From: CAXMNX01 sp964194845
GTDB taxonomy: Bacteria > Pseudomonadota > Alphaproteobacteria > Rhodobacterales > Rhodobacteraceae
Reading direction: 5' to 3'
Length of the DNA stretch: 64,000 nucleotides
Assembly: GCA_964194845.1 (NCBI GenBank)
Contig: CAXMNX010000075.1
Coordinates: 1-64,000 of the forward strand
Positions 42,860 to 52,148 of the stretch are shown one piece after another. The number at the start of each line of letters is the position of its first letter. Positions within the stretch are counted from its first letter, which is position 1. Made by a program: the position numbers and the translations under genes. The notes beneath the pieces are model-generated. The model made no database searches. It had not been told where the DNA came from and saw nothing but the letters and a program-made list of their open reading frames with translations.

Positions 42860-44288
42860 GCGTTGCCGCCGCCGCTTCCGCCACACCTTCTACGCCAAAC
42901 AGGTTCACAACCCCAAACACCATTGCCGCAGCACTTGCGATCAGAAACGCCGACAATATCCGCGACCCGCCGGTGTCCAGCTCGCTTTCCTCGGCCCCGA
43001 AATACATCAGATAGACAAGCCGGATGTAATAAAAAGCACCGATCACGCTGGCGATAACGCCGCCGACGGCCAGCCAGGCAAGCCCGGCATCCACCGCCGC
43101 CAACAGCACATAGTATTTGCCGAAAAAGCCCACCAGCGGCGGCACACCTGCCAGGCTGAACAAAAGCACCATCATCGCCAGCGCTTTTGTCGGATCGCGC
43201 CGCGAATACATCGACAAAGACGATATCGTCACCACTGGCGCACCGTCCTTCTCCATCGACAGAATGAAAGCGAATGTGCCGACGTTCATCGTCACATAGA
43301 TTGCCATGTAGACCAGCATTGCCTGCACACCAAACGCGGTCCCTGCGGCAAGCCCCATCAAAGCGAACCCCATATGCGAGATCGACGAATATGCCATCAG
43401 ACGTTTGATATTGGTCTGCCCGATCGCGGCAATCGCCCCCAGAAACATCGACACCAGCGACAGAAACGCCAGGATCTGCTGCCAGTCACCGACGATGCCG
43501 CCAAAGGCGTCATGAACCACCCGCGCAAACAGCGCCATCGCGGCAACCTTCGGCGCGGTGGCGAAAAACGCGGTGATCGGCGTCGGCGAGCCTTCGTAGA
43601 CATCTGGCGTCCACATATGAAACGGTGCGGCACTGACCTTGAACGCCAATCCGGCGGCAATGAAGCTCAGCCCGATCAATAGCCCGACCGAGGTTTCGCC
43701 CGCCGCTGCCGCGGTGATAATGCCCGAGAAAAGCGTCGTTCCCGCAAAGCCGTAGACCAGCGACGCCCCATAAAGAAGCAGCCCCGACGACAACGCGCCC
43801 AGCACGAAATATTTCAGCCCCGCCTCGGTCGATTTCACGCTGTCGCGCCGCAAGGCGGCAACGACATAAAGCGCCAGCGATTGCAGCTCCAACCCCATAT
43901 AAAGCGCGATCAGATCACCCGCCGACACCATCATCATCATGCCAACCGTGGCCAACGCGATCAGCAGCGGAAACTCAAATCTCAGCAACCCGCGCCGTGC
44001 CATATAGCCTTCGCTCATCACAAGAATTGCCGCCGCCGCCAGAAGGATCGTCACCTTGGCGAACCGCGCGAAACCATCGTCGATGAACATGCCGCCAAAG
44101 CCGACGCCGCGCCCGCCGCCATTCAGCCCGATCCAGGCAGCCAGGGCGACAAAAAGTGCCGCCGTCGCCCAAAGCAGCGTCGATGCCAGTTTGTCCTTGC
44201 CGCCATAGGCCCCCGCCAGCAATGCGCCCATCGCAAATACCGAAAGGACAATCTCAGGAAGAATAAGCGTGAGATCACCGGGTTGCAT
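42849..44288 (-). CDS. nuoN: NADH-quinone oxidoreductase subunit N
   Basis: Proton-pumping antiporter-like membrane subunit of complex I, 479 residues with about 14 helices. The conserved KYFVLGALSSGLLLYGAS and GLAFKVSAAPFHMWTPDVY motifs contain the essential lysines. Overlaps nuoM by one base and birA by a few. Confidence 0.95.
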   Translation of the reverse strand: MQPGDLTLILPEIVLSVFAMGALLAGAYGGKDKLASTLLWATAALFVALAAWIGLNGGGRGVGFGGMFIDDGFARFAKVTILLAAAAILVMSEGYMARRGLLRFEFPLLIALATVGMMMMVSAGDLIALYMGLELQSLALYVVAALRRDSVKSTEAGLKYFVLGALSSGLLLYGASLVYGFAGTTLFSGIITAAAAGETSVGLLIGLSFIAAGLAFKVSAAPFHMWTPDVYEGSPTPITAFFATAPKVAAMALFARVVHDAFGGIVGDWQQILAFLSLVSMFLGAIAAIGQTNIKRLMAYSSISHMGFALMGLAAGTAFGVQAMLVYMAIYVTMNVGTFAFILSMEKDGAPVVTISSLSMYSRRDPTKALAMMVLLFSLAGVPPLVGFFGKYYVLLAAVDAGLAWLAVGGVIASVIGAFYYIRLVYLMYFGAEESELDTGGSRILSAFLIASAAAMVFGVVNLFGVEGVAEAAAATLVN

Positions 44289-45847
44289 CAGTTGCCACCT
44301 CCGTTGGAAGCGACTTGCACTTGGGCCGCAAAATCCACAACCGCGGTCTGATACTCACCCAACAGCGCGGAAACCGAGGGGCCGATGATGTCGGTCACAA
44401 GGCTCGGATAGACACCAAGCAGAATGGTCATCACAACAAGTGGCGCGAAGATTGCTTTTTCGCGCCGGGTCATATCAGTTATCGACTTCAAACTTTCCTT
44501 GATCAGATCGCCCATAACGACCCGGCGATACAGCCACAGCGCATATCCCGCGCTAAGGATCACGCCGGTTGTCGCAACGGCAGCAACCCAGGTGTTTGCC
44601 TGAAACATCCCCACAAGCGTCAGAAACTCGCCGACAAACCCGCTGGTGCCCGGCAGTCCGACATTCGCCATCGTGAACAACATGAATACCGCAGCATAGG
44701 CCGGCATCCGGTTCACCAACCCGCCATAGGCGTCAATCTCGCGCGTGTGCATCCGGTCATAGATGACCCCAACACAAAGGAAGAGAGCGCCCGAGATGAA
44801 CCCGTGCGAAATCATCTGAAATATCGCCCCGTCCAGCCCTTGTTGGTTCGCCGCGAAAATCCCCGCCGTGACAAAGCCCATGTGTGCAACGGATGAATAA
44901 GCAATAAGCTTCTTCATGTCCTCCTGCATAAGCGCCACAAGCGATGTATAAACGATCGCGATCGCGCTTAGCCAAAGCACAAAAGTCGCCAGCTGGTCCG
45001 AGGCCACCGGAAACATCGGCAGGCTGAACCGCAGGAACCCATAACCACCCATCTTCAAAAGGATCGCCGCCAGCACAACAGAACCCGCCGTCGGTGCCTG
45101 AACGTGCGCATCCGGCAGCCAGGTATGAACCGGCCACATCGGCATCTTCACAGCAAATGACGCAAAAAACGCAATCCACAAAAGCGTCTGCAAACCGCCG
45201 ATGACCTGGAACCCCAGAACGTTCAGCGTCTCGGACCCGAAGTTATGCTGCAAAAGCGATGGGATATCCGTGGTGCCCGCATCCACATACATCGCGATCA
45301 TCGCGACCAGCATCAGGACCGAACCAAGGAAGGTATAAAGGAAGAACTTGAACGCCGCATAGATGCGTTCCTTGCCGCCCCAGATGCCGATGATCAGGAA
45401 CATCGGGATCAGGCCGCCCTCGAAGAACAGATAAAACAGCACCAGATCCAGCGCGGTAAATACGCCAAGCATCAGCGTTTCCAGCACCAGAAAGGCGATC
45501 ATGTATTCCTTGACGCGGTGCTTCACATCCCAGCACGCCAGAATTGTGATCGGCATCAGGAACGTCGTCAGCATCACGAACAGGATCGAGATCCCATCGA
45601 CGCCCATTTTGTAATTCAGCCCAAGGATCCACTCGGCCTCTTCGACCATCTGGAAACCCGGGTTTGCGGGTTCGAACTGGGCCAGCATCAAAAGCGACGC
45701 AAGAAATGACACGCTCGTCGCCAGCAGGGCCACATATTTTGCGTTGCGCTGCGCGTGTTCGTCATCACCGCGAAGGACAAGCCCCAATATCGCGGCACCG
45801 ATCAGCGGAATGAACGTGATGATGGAAAGAAGGCTGCCCTCAAGCAT
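44288..45847 (-). CDS. nuoM: NADH-quinone oxidoreductase subunit M
   Basis: Antiporter-like membrane subunit of complex I, 519 residues and about 14 helices. FFASFAVKMPMWPVHTWLPD is the lysine-bearing signature and KKLIAYSSVAHMGF the second. The 1-base overlaps with nuoL and nuoN indicate tight coupling. Confidence 0.95.
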   Translation of the reverse strand: MLEGSLLSIITFIPLIGAAILGLVLRGDDEHAQRNAKYVALLATSVSFLASLLMLAQFEPANPGFQMVEEAEWILGLNYKMGVDGISILFVMLTTFLMPITILACWDVKHRVKEYMIAFLVLETLMLGVFTALDLVLFYLFFEGGLIPMFLIIGIWGGKERIYAAFKFFLYTFLGSVLMLVAMIAMYVDAGTTDIPSLLQHNFGSETLNVLGFQVIGGLQTLLWIAFFASFAVKMPMWPVHTWLPDAHVQAPTAGSVVLAAILLKMGGYGFLRFSLPMFPVASDQLATFVLWLSAIAIVYTSLVALMQEDMKKLIAYSSVAHMGFVTAGIFAANQQGLDGAIFQMISHGFISGALFLCVGVIYDRMHTREIDAYGGLVNRMPAYAAVFMLFTMANVGLPGTSGFVGEFLTLVGMFQANTWVAAVATTGVILSAGYALWLYRRVVMGDLIKESLKSITDMTRREKAIFAPLVVMTILLGVYPSLVTDIIGPSVSALLGEYQTAVVDFAAQVQVASNGGGN

Positions 45848-47961
45848 TATTCAGCCCCCCCGGTCAGCGTCATCCAGGTGATAAGCACCCCGATCCCAAT
45901 CACCATCCAGAAGGCATAGGTGAAGATGTATCCCGACTGCGCCCGCCCGGCGAGGCGCGTGAAAAATGGCACGACCCCCATCGCGACCCCGTTCAGAAAG
46001 CCGTCGATGACGCCCAGATCGCCCCGCCGCCAAAGGAACCGGCCAAGCGCCTTGGCTGGTTCGACAAAGACGGCATCGTAAATTTCGTCAAAATACCACT
46101 TGTTCAGAAGGAACTGATAAAGCGGCCGTTGCTGCGCTGCCAACCGCGCGGGCAAGTCCGGGCGGCGGATGTAGAACTGATAGGCCGTCAGAAATCCGAT
46201 CAGCATCGCGATAAACGGGCTGACCTTGACCCAATTGGGCACATGGTGCGCGTCGTCCAGCACATGATTGTCCGCACCCATGAAAATCGCGCCCTGCCCG
46301 GGAACCTGGCCGTCACCCTGGCCCTCGGCCTCGCCATCTTCGTCGCCATGAGCTTCGTCGGTGGTTTCGGTTGCCGCGTGCGCGGCCCCAGGCATCAGCA
46401 CCTGCGCGTGCTCCTCGCCGCCGCCGGCGATACCAAAGAACTTCTCGACCGCGGCGTGATCGCCAAAGAACGGCTTATACCAGACCATGCCCGCCAGCAC
46501 CGCGCCCACCGCCAAAACGCCCAAAGGCGCGATCATCGTCATCGGGCTTTCGTGCGCGTGTTCGTGGGTTTTGGCATCACCGCGCGGTTCGCCAAAGAAC
46601 GTCATGAACATCAACCGCCACGAATAAAAGCTGGTGAACAAGGCCGCGATCACAAGCGACCAGAACGCAAATGTCGCGGCACTGGTGCCACCAGCGAAGG
46701 CGCTTTCAATCACCGCATCCTTGGACAGAAACCCGGCGAAACCGATGGTGGTCAACGGAATGCCGACACCAGTGATTGCCAGCGTGCCGATCATCATCGC
46801 CCAGAACGTATACGGCAGCTTATGGCGCAACCCGCCATAGTTCCGCATGTCCTGCTCGTGGTGCATTCCGGTGATTACTGAACCCGCGCCCAAAAACAGC
46901 ATCGCCTTGAAGAACGCGTGCGTAAAAAGATGGAACATCGCGACCGAATAGACGCCCACTCCCGCCGCGACGAACATATATCCCAGTTGCGAACACGTCG
47001 AATAGGCGATCACCCGCTTGATGTCGTTTTGAACCAATCCCACCGTCGCGGCAAAAAACGCCGTCACCGCGCCAATGATAACGATGAAGCTTTGCGCATC
47101 TGGCGCGAACTCCATCAACGGCGACATCCGGCAGACAAGAAAAACGCCCGCCGTCACCATCGTCGCGGCGTGGATCAGCGCGGAAACCGGTGTCGGGCCT
47201 TCCATCGCGTCGGGCAGCCAGGTGTGCAGGAAAAACTGTGCGGATTTTCCCATCGCCCCGATAAACAAGAGGAAACAGACCAGCTCGACCGCATTCCACG
47301 ACGTCCAAAGGAACGTCAGCTCGGTCTCCGCCATCTCAGGCGCGGCCGCGAAGACGTCATCAAGCCGGATCGAATCGACCAGAAAAAAGATCGCGAATAT
47401 GCCCAGGGCAAAGCCGAAATCGCCAATGCGATTGACGATAAACGCCTTGATCGCGGCGGCGTTTGCGCTTGGTTTGCGAAAATAAAACCCGATCAGCAGA
47501 TACGAGGCAAGGCCGACGCCTTCCCAACCAAAGAACATCTGCACAAGGTTATCCGCCGTCACCAGAGCCAGCATCGCGAAGGTGAAAAAACTCAGATACG
47601 CAAAGAACCGGGGCCGATAGCTTTCCTTATCCTCGTCGAAATTGGCGTCATGCGCCATGTAGCCAAAGGAATAAAGATGTACCAGGGCTGAAACCGTGGT
47701 GATCACCACCAGCATAATCGCCGTCAGCCGGTCCAGCCGGATCGCCCAATCGGTGGCCAGCGACCCGCTTTCGATCCAGCGCAGGATCTGAATTTGCTGG
47801 GTCTCGCCGTCGAACGTCAGGAAAATGATCCAACTCAGCAACATCGCCAGAAACAACAGCCCCGTCGACACCCACTGCGCCGCCGCCTCGCCAATGATCC
47901 GCCAGCCAAACCCGCAGATCAGCGCACCAACCAGCGGAGCAAAGAGGATGATGGTTTCCAT
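45847..47961 (-). CDS. nuoL: NADH-quinone oxidoreductase subunit L
   Basis: Largest antiporter-like subunit of complex I, 704 residues, with the GAMGKSAQFFLHTWLPDAM signature and a long C-terminal transverse helix. Residues about 520-570 form a His/Glu/Gly/Asp-rich insertion (DEAHGDEDGEAEGQGDGQ) typical of alphaproteobacterial NuoL. Lies seven bases after nuoK. Confidence 0.95.
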   Translation of the reverse strand: METIILFAPLVGALICGFGWRIIGEAAAQWVSTGLLFLAMLLSWIIFLTFDGETQQIQILRWIESGSLATDWAIRLDRLTAIMLVVITTVSALVHLYSFGYMAHDANFDEDKESYRPRFFAYLSFFTFAMLALVTADNLVQMFFGWEGVGLASYLLIGFYFRKPSANAAAIKAFIVNRIGDFGFALGIFAIFFLVDSIRLDDVFAAAPEMAETELTFLWTSWNAVELVCFLLFIGAMGKSAQFFLHTWLPDAMEGPTPVSALIHAATMVTAGVFLVCRMSPLMEFAPDAQSFIVIIGAVTAFFAATVGLVQNDIKRVIAYSTCSQLGYMFVAAGVGVYSVAMFHLFTHAFFKAMLFLGAGSVITGMHHEQDMRNYGGLRHKLPYTFWAMMIGTLAITGVGIPLTTIGFAGFLSKDAVIESAFAGGTSAATFAFWSLVIAALFTSFYSWRLMFMTFFGEPRGDAKTHEHAHESPMTMIAPLGVLAVGAVLAGMVWYKPFFGDHAAVEKFFGIAGGGEEHAQVLMPGAAHAATETTDEAHGDEDGEAEGQGDGQVPGQGAIFMGADNHVLDDAHHVPNWVKVSPFIAMLIGFLTAYQFYIRRPDLPARLAAQQRPLYQFLLNKWYFDEIYDAVFVEPAKALGRFLWRRGDLGVIDGFLNGVAMGVVPFFTRLAGRAQSGYIFTYAFWMVIGIGVLITWMTLTGGAE

Positions 47962-47968
47962 TTCGCGC

Positions 47969-48274
47969 TCAGCCCTTCATCACATTGACATCTTCGACGT
48001 CGATAGTGCCGCGATTGCGGAAGAAACAAACGAGGATCGCCAGACCAATCGCCGCTTCCGCCGCCGCGACTGTCAGCACGAAAAGCGTAAACACCTGCCC
48101 CGTCAGGTCGCCAAGATAGGTCGAAAACGCCACCAGATTTATATTCACCGCCAGCAGCATCAGCTCGATCGACATCAGCAGGATGATGACGTTCTTCCGG
48201 TTCAGGAAGATGCCGAAAATCCCGATCACAAACAGCGTCGCCGCCACCATGAGGTAATGTTCAAGTCCGATCAT
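47969..48274 (-). CDS. nuoK: NADH-quinone oxidoreductase subunit K
   Basis: 101-residue membrane subunit with three helices; the conserved glutamates lie in LMSIELMLLAVN and AAAEAAIGLAI. Usual length for NuoK. Sits 16 bases after the Pro-Glu-repeat protein gene. Confidence 0.95.
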   Translation of the reverse strand: MIGLEHYLMVAATLFVIGIFGIFLNRKNVIILLMSIELMLLAVNINLVAFSTYLGDLTGQVFTLFVLTVAAAEAAIGLAILVCFFRNRGTIDVEDVNVMKG

Positions 48275-48290
48275 GCGCCCTGCCCGTCTC

Positions 48291-48857
<567 letters not shown>

Positions 48858-48861
48858 CCCG

Positions 48862-49476
48862 TCAGAGCCCCTGGCCTGGTTTGACGTCTTTCAGCTCCAG
48901 CGTTTTAGCCGGATCGCGAAACATCTGCTGCAATATGTCCTGCCGTTTGATGTCCGGGCGATGCCTCAGCGTCAGCACAATCGCGCCCACCATCGCCACC
49001 AGCAGGATCAATCCAGCCAATTGAAATAAAAGGAAATACTTGTCGTAAAGAATGCGCCCCAGCGCCTCGGTATTATGCGCGCCACCACCTGCAATCGCAT
49101 CCGGGCGCGCCGCCATTTCCACACCCTCGGCCGTGGTCCAGACGCCGAATGCCATCGCAAGTTGCATCAGGATGATCACACCGAAAAGCAGGCCCAGCGG
49201 CAAGTATTTGGTCATCTCCGCACGAAGCTCGGCGAAATCCACGTCCAGCATCATTACGACGAACAGGAACAGCACCGCGACCGCGCCAACGTAGACGATG
49301 ATCAACAGCATCGCGACAAACTCGGCCCCCAACAGCACGAACAGCCCGGCAGCTGATAAAAACGACAGGATCAGCCACAGCACCGAATGCACCGGATGGC
49401 GCGAAACCACGGTGAACAGCCCGCCCGCGACGCACGAGATCGCAAACAGATAGAACGCCAGTATTTCAGGTGTCAT
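48862..49476 (-). CDS. nuoJ: NADH-quinone oxidoreductase subunit J
   Basis: 204-residue membrane subunit with five helices and the conserved HPVHSVLWLI near residue 27 and FVAMLLIIVYVGAVAVLFLF. Typical length. Overlaps the CMD-family gene by four bases (ATGA). Confidence 0.95.
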   Translation of the reverse strand: MTPEILAFYLFAISCVAGGLFTVVSRHPVHSVLWLILSFLSAAGLFVLLGAEFVAMLLIIVYVGAVAVLFLFVVMMLDVDFAELRAEMTKYLPLGLLFGVIILMQLAMAFGVWTTAEGVEMAARPDAIAGGGAHNTEALGRILYDKYFLLFQLAGLILLVAMVGAIVLTLRHRPDIKRQDILQQMFRDPAKTLELKDVKPGQGL

Positions 49477-49880
49477 GCGCCCTCCCCGTCACCGGTTTCC
49501 ATGACCGAACTGGCCAGTTCCATCGCCTTGGTCATCGCCGGAACACCCCCGAAAACGCCCATCATCGCAATGGTTTCAGCTATTTCCTGCTTCGTCGCAC
49601 CTGCTTCCAGCGCGTGGCGCACGGTCAGCCGGATCTGCGCCTCGGCCTGCGCGCCCAGAATGGTCAGCGCGCCCAGCGTCAGCAAAAGTTTGGTCTTCGC
49701 GTCCAGCCCTTCGGGGTTAAGCGTCTTGCCCATGAACGTTTCCATCACGTCCTTGGGCATTGTCGGCCAAAGCCCCTCAAAGCCCTTGGGCGTGAACGTC
49801 GTCAGCTCCGGGTTAAGCGATTTCGCCCAGTCCTGGCTCATCGCCATCATTGCTTCAAAAGGGTTTTTCTGGTCGGTCAT
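49473..49880 (-). CDS. Carboxymuconolactone decarboxylase (CMD) family protein
   Basis: A 135-residue all-helical protein of the CMD/AhpD fold: LLLTLGALTILGAQAEAQIR and HALEAGATKQEIAETIAMM. The AhpD redox pair Cys-x-x-Cys is absent, so it is not a peroxidase subunit of the AhpD type. It is coupled by four-base overlaps to both nuoI and nuoJ. What a CMD protein does in a complex I operon is unknown. Confidence 0.86.
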   Translation of the reverse strand: MTDQKNPFEAMMAMSQDWAKSLNPELTTFTPKGFEGLWPTMPKDVMETFMGKTLNPEGLDAKTKLLLTLGALTILGAQAEAQIRLTVRHALEAGATKQEIAETIAMMGVFGGVPAMTKAMELASSVMETGDGEGA

Positions 49881-50371
49881 CGGTAAGGCGCATCTATCTC
49901 TAAGTTGCGGGCAATCTCGGCTTCCCAGCGGTCGCCGTTCTCCAGAAGCTTTTCCTTGTTGTAAAACAGCTCTTCCCGCGTCTCGGTCGCAAATTCAAAA
50001 TTCGGACCCTCAACGATGGCATCCACCGGGCAGGCCTCCTGACAAAACCCGCAATAGATGCACTTGGTCATGTCGATGTCATAGCGCGTCGTGCGGCGGG
50101 AACCGTCTTCGCGGGGTTCGGCATCAATGGTGATCGCCTGCGCCGGGCAGATCGCCTCACAGAGCTTGCAGGCAATGCAGCGCTCCTCGCCATTGGGATA
50201 ACGGCGAAGCGCATGTTCACCTCTGAACCGAGGGCTAAGCGGCCCCTTCTCGTGCGGGTAATTCAGCGTCGCCTTGGGCGCAAAGAAATACTTCATCCCC
50301 AGCCTGAAGCCGTTGAGGATATCCAGAAGCAGGAAATACTTGCCCGCGCGGTTCCAGTCGATTTGGGTCAT
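49877..50371 (-). CDS. nuoI: NADH-quinone oxidoreductase subunit I
   Basis: 164-residue peripheral-arm subunit carrying two 4Fe-4S clusters (N6a, N6b): CIACKLCEAICPAQAI and CIYCGFCQEACPVDAI. Usual length for alphaproteobacteria. Overlaps by four bases with the genes on both sides. Confidence 0.96.
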   Translation of the reverse strand: MTQIDWNRAGKYFLLLDILNGFRLGMKYFFAPKATLNYPHEKGPLSPRFRGEHALRRYPNGEERCIACKLCEAICPAQAITIDAEPREDGSRRTTRYDIDMTKCIYCGFCQEACPVDAIVEGPNFEFATETREELFYNKEKLLENGDRWEAEIARNLEIDAPYR

Positions 50372-51027
50372 TGCAGTCTCCGTTCGGCTTCGACCAAGAT
50401 CCGATCTATTCTCTCTTCGAAGTTGGTGCCCGTCGGATCGTGCTCCGCCATCTCCCCCATATCACCCGACCATCGGTATGGGCTATCAAAGTCAATACTG
50501 ACACGCATTTCGGAGATTTCGGACCACCGAAAAGGCGGTGCCAAACTCGACGATGCCAGGGCGTCGGACCGCCACTTTACCTGTAGTTCAAGCAATAGGC
50601 CTGCGCTTTCGTGGAAACATTCCCAGTCGCCTAGCTCCTTGCATGATTCAGCCCGATAAAGATGCAATGGCGTAGAGGCGAGCCGGGATTCGGGGCTCTC
50701 CGAAAAAATTTCGTCCACGATAATTATTGCGGTTTCCAAAATTGACCTTGCTTCATTTGTAGGACCTCTGACGGCTGCTCGAATTCCACCAGCCACAGCG
50801 CTGTAGGCAAGATACGGGCCGAGGTCTTCGTTTTCCTTTCGAAATTCAGGATAGCTCATATACCGCGAGAACACCTCAAATACGCACACATCAAGATTAG
50901 GCCGGCGACACGCGTGAATTTCCGCAGTCATTTTTTCGGAGAAACTGGAAGTCTGTGCAATTAGAGGCTGCGGTGCTCCAATAGCAACCAATGCGGCAAA
51001 CAAAGAAGCGAAATTTGCCACGCTCAC
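50368..51027 (-). CDS. Secreted protein of unknown function, low GC, between nuoI and nuoH
   Basis: A 219-residue protein from a GTG at 51027. A signal peptide is visible (about 1-24, ending PLIAQ). The mature part is mainly helical and TPR-like in feel (ARSILETAIIIVDEIF, LYRAESCKELGDWECFHESAGL) with four cysteines. Both ends overlap the flanking nuo genes by about four bases, yet the base composition is far lower in GC than theirs (about 35% in the 50701 line). No family recognised. Codon use and composition suggest a later insertion into the operon. Confidence 0.7.
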   Translation of the reverse strand: MSVANFASLFAALVAIGAPQPLIAQTSSFSEKMTAEIHACRRPNLDVCVFEVFSRYMSYPEFRKENEDLGPYLAYSAVAGGIRAAVRGPTNEARSILETAIIIVDEIFSESPESRLASTPLHLYRAESCKELGDWECFHESAGLLLELQVKWRSDALASSSLAPPFRWSEISEMRVSIDFDSPYRWSGDMGEMAEHDPTGTNFEERIDRILVEAERRLQ

Positions 51028-52061
51028 CCCCCCACAGCCCAGCGCGCATAAGCGCCACCAAACAGCTCAAACTTCGCGAAAAAGCTCACCAGCACGACCC
51101 AACCAAGCGAAAACGGCAGGAACCATTTCCAGCCCAGCCGCATCAACTGGTCATAGCGATATCGCGGCACGATCGCTTTCACCATTGCGAAGATAAAGAA
51201 GAAGAACCCCATCTTCGCGATCATCCAGAGCGGGCTGTCGGGCAAGAACGGCACCGGGCTCAGCCAGCCACCAAAGAACAAAAGTGACGTCAGCGCACAC
51301 ATCAAAAAGATCGCAATGTATTCCCCCGCCATGAACAAAAGGAACGGCGTCGAGGAATATTCAACCTGATATCCCGCCACCAGTTCGCTTTCCGCTTCCG
51401 GCAGGTCAAACGGCGGCCGGTTCGTCTCGGCCAGGGCGCTAATGAAAAACAGGAACACCATCGGAAAATGCGGCAGCCAGTACCAGTTGAACAATCCCCA
51501 GTCACCATCCTGAGCATTCACGATATCGCCGAAATTCATCGAGCCCGTCGACAGGATCACCCCGATGATGATCAGCCCGATCGACACCTCATAAGAAATC
51601 ATCTGCGCCGCCGATCGAAGCGATCCCAGGAACGGATACTTCGAGTTCGACGCCCAGCCGCCCATGATTACGCCGTAAACTTCCAGCGACGAGATCGCGA
51701 AAACGAACAGGATTGCAACGTTGATATCGCTGAGGACTATGCTGTCGCTGAACGGGATTACCGCCCAGGCCAGCATCGCCAGCGCAAACGACACCAAGGG
51801 TGCCAGCAGAAAGACAATTCGGTCCGAACCGGCGGGAATGATAATCTCTTTCAGCACCAGCTTCAGCATATCCGCAGCACTTTGCAGCAGCCCCCATGCA
51901 CCCACCACATTCGGGCCGCGCCGCATCTGCACTGCCGCCCAGATTTTCCGATCCGCGTAAAGGATGAAATAGGCCGACAGCAGCAGGAAGATCGCCATCA
52001 ACAGGCCCTGCACCGCGATGATCACGAGTATCCCAAGCGGTGTGGTCAGAAATTCAGCCAT
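51024..52061 (-). CDS. nuoH: NADH-quinone oxidoreductase subunit H
   Basis: 345-residue membrane subunit at the quinone-binding junction, about eight helices, with AETNRPPFDLPEAESELVAG as the hallmark. The ATG at 52061 has GGGGAC upstream; a longer frame to 52130 adds 23 residues without homology. Overlaps the low-GC gene by four bases. Confidence 0.95.
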   Translation of the reverse strand: MAEFLTTPLGILVIIAVQGLLMAIFLLLSAYFILYADRKIWAAVQMRRGPNVVGAWGLLQSAADMLKLVLKEIIIPAGSDRIVFLLAPLVSFALAMLAWAVIPFSDSIVLSDINVAILFVFAISSLEVYGVIMGGWASNSKYPFLGSLRSAAQMISYEVSIGLIIIGVILSTGSMNFGDIVNAQDGDWGLFNWYWLPHFPMVFLFFISALAETNRPPFDLPEAESELVAGYQVEYSSTPFLLFMAGEYIAIFLMCALTSLLFFGGWLSPVPFLPDSPLWMIAKMGFFFFIFAMVKAIVPRYRYDQLMRLGWKWFLPFSLGWVVLVSFFAKFELFGGAYARWAVGG

Positions 52062-52148
52062 TTGTCCCCGCGTTTGTGGTCCCTGTGCGCGGCCAGCCGC
52101 CGCATTCTCTAAACACAATCTCGGGGCCAAGCACCAGCCCCAAGCCGC

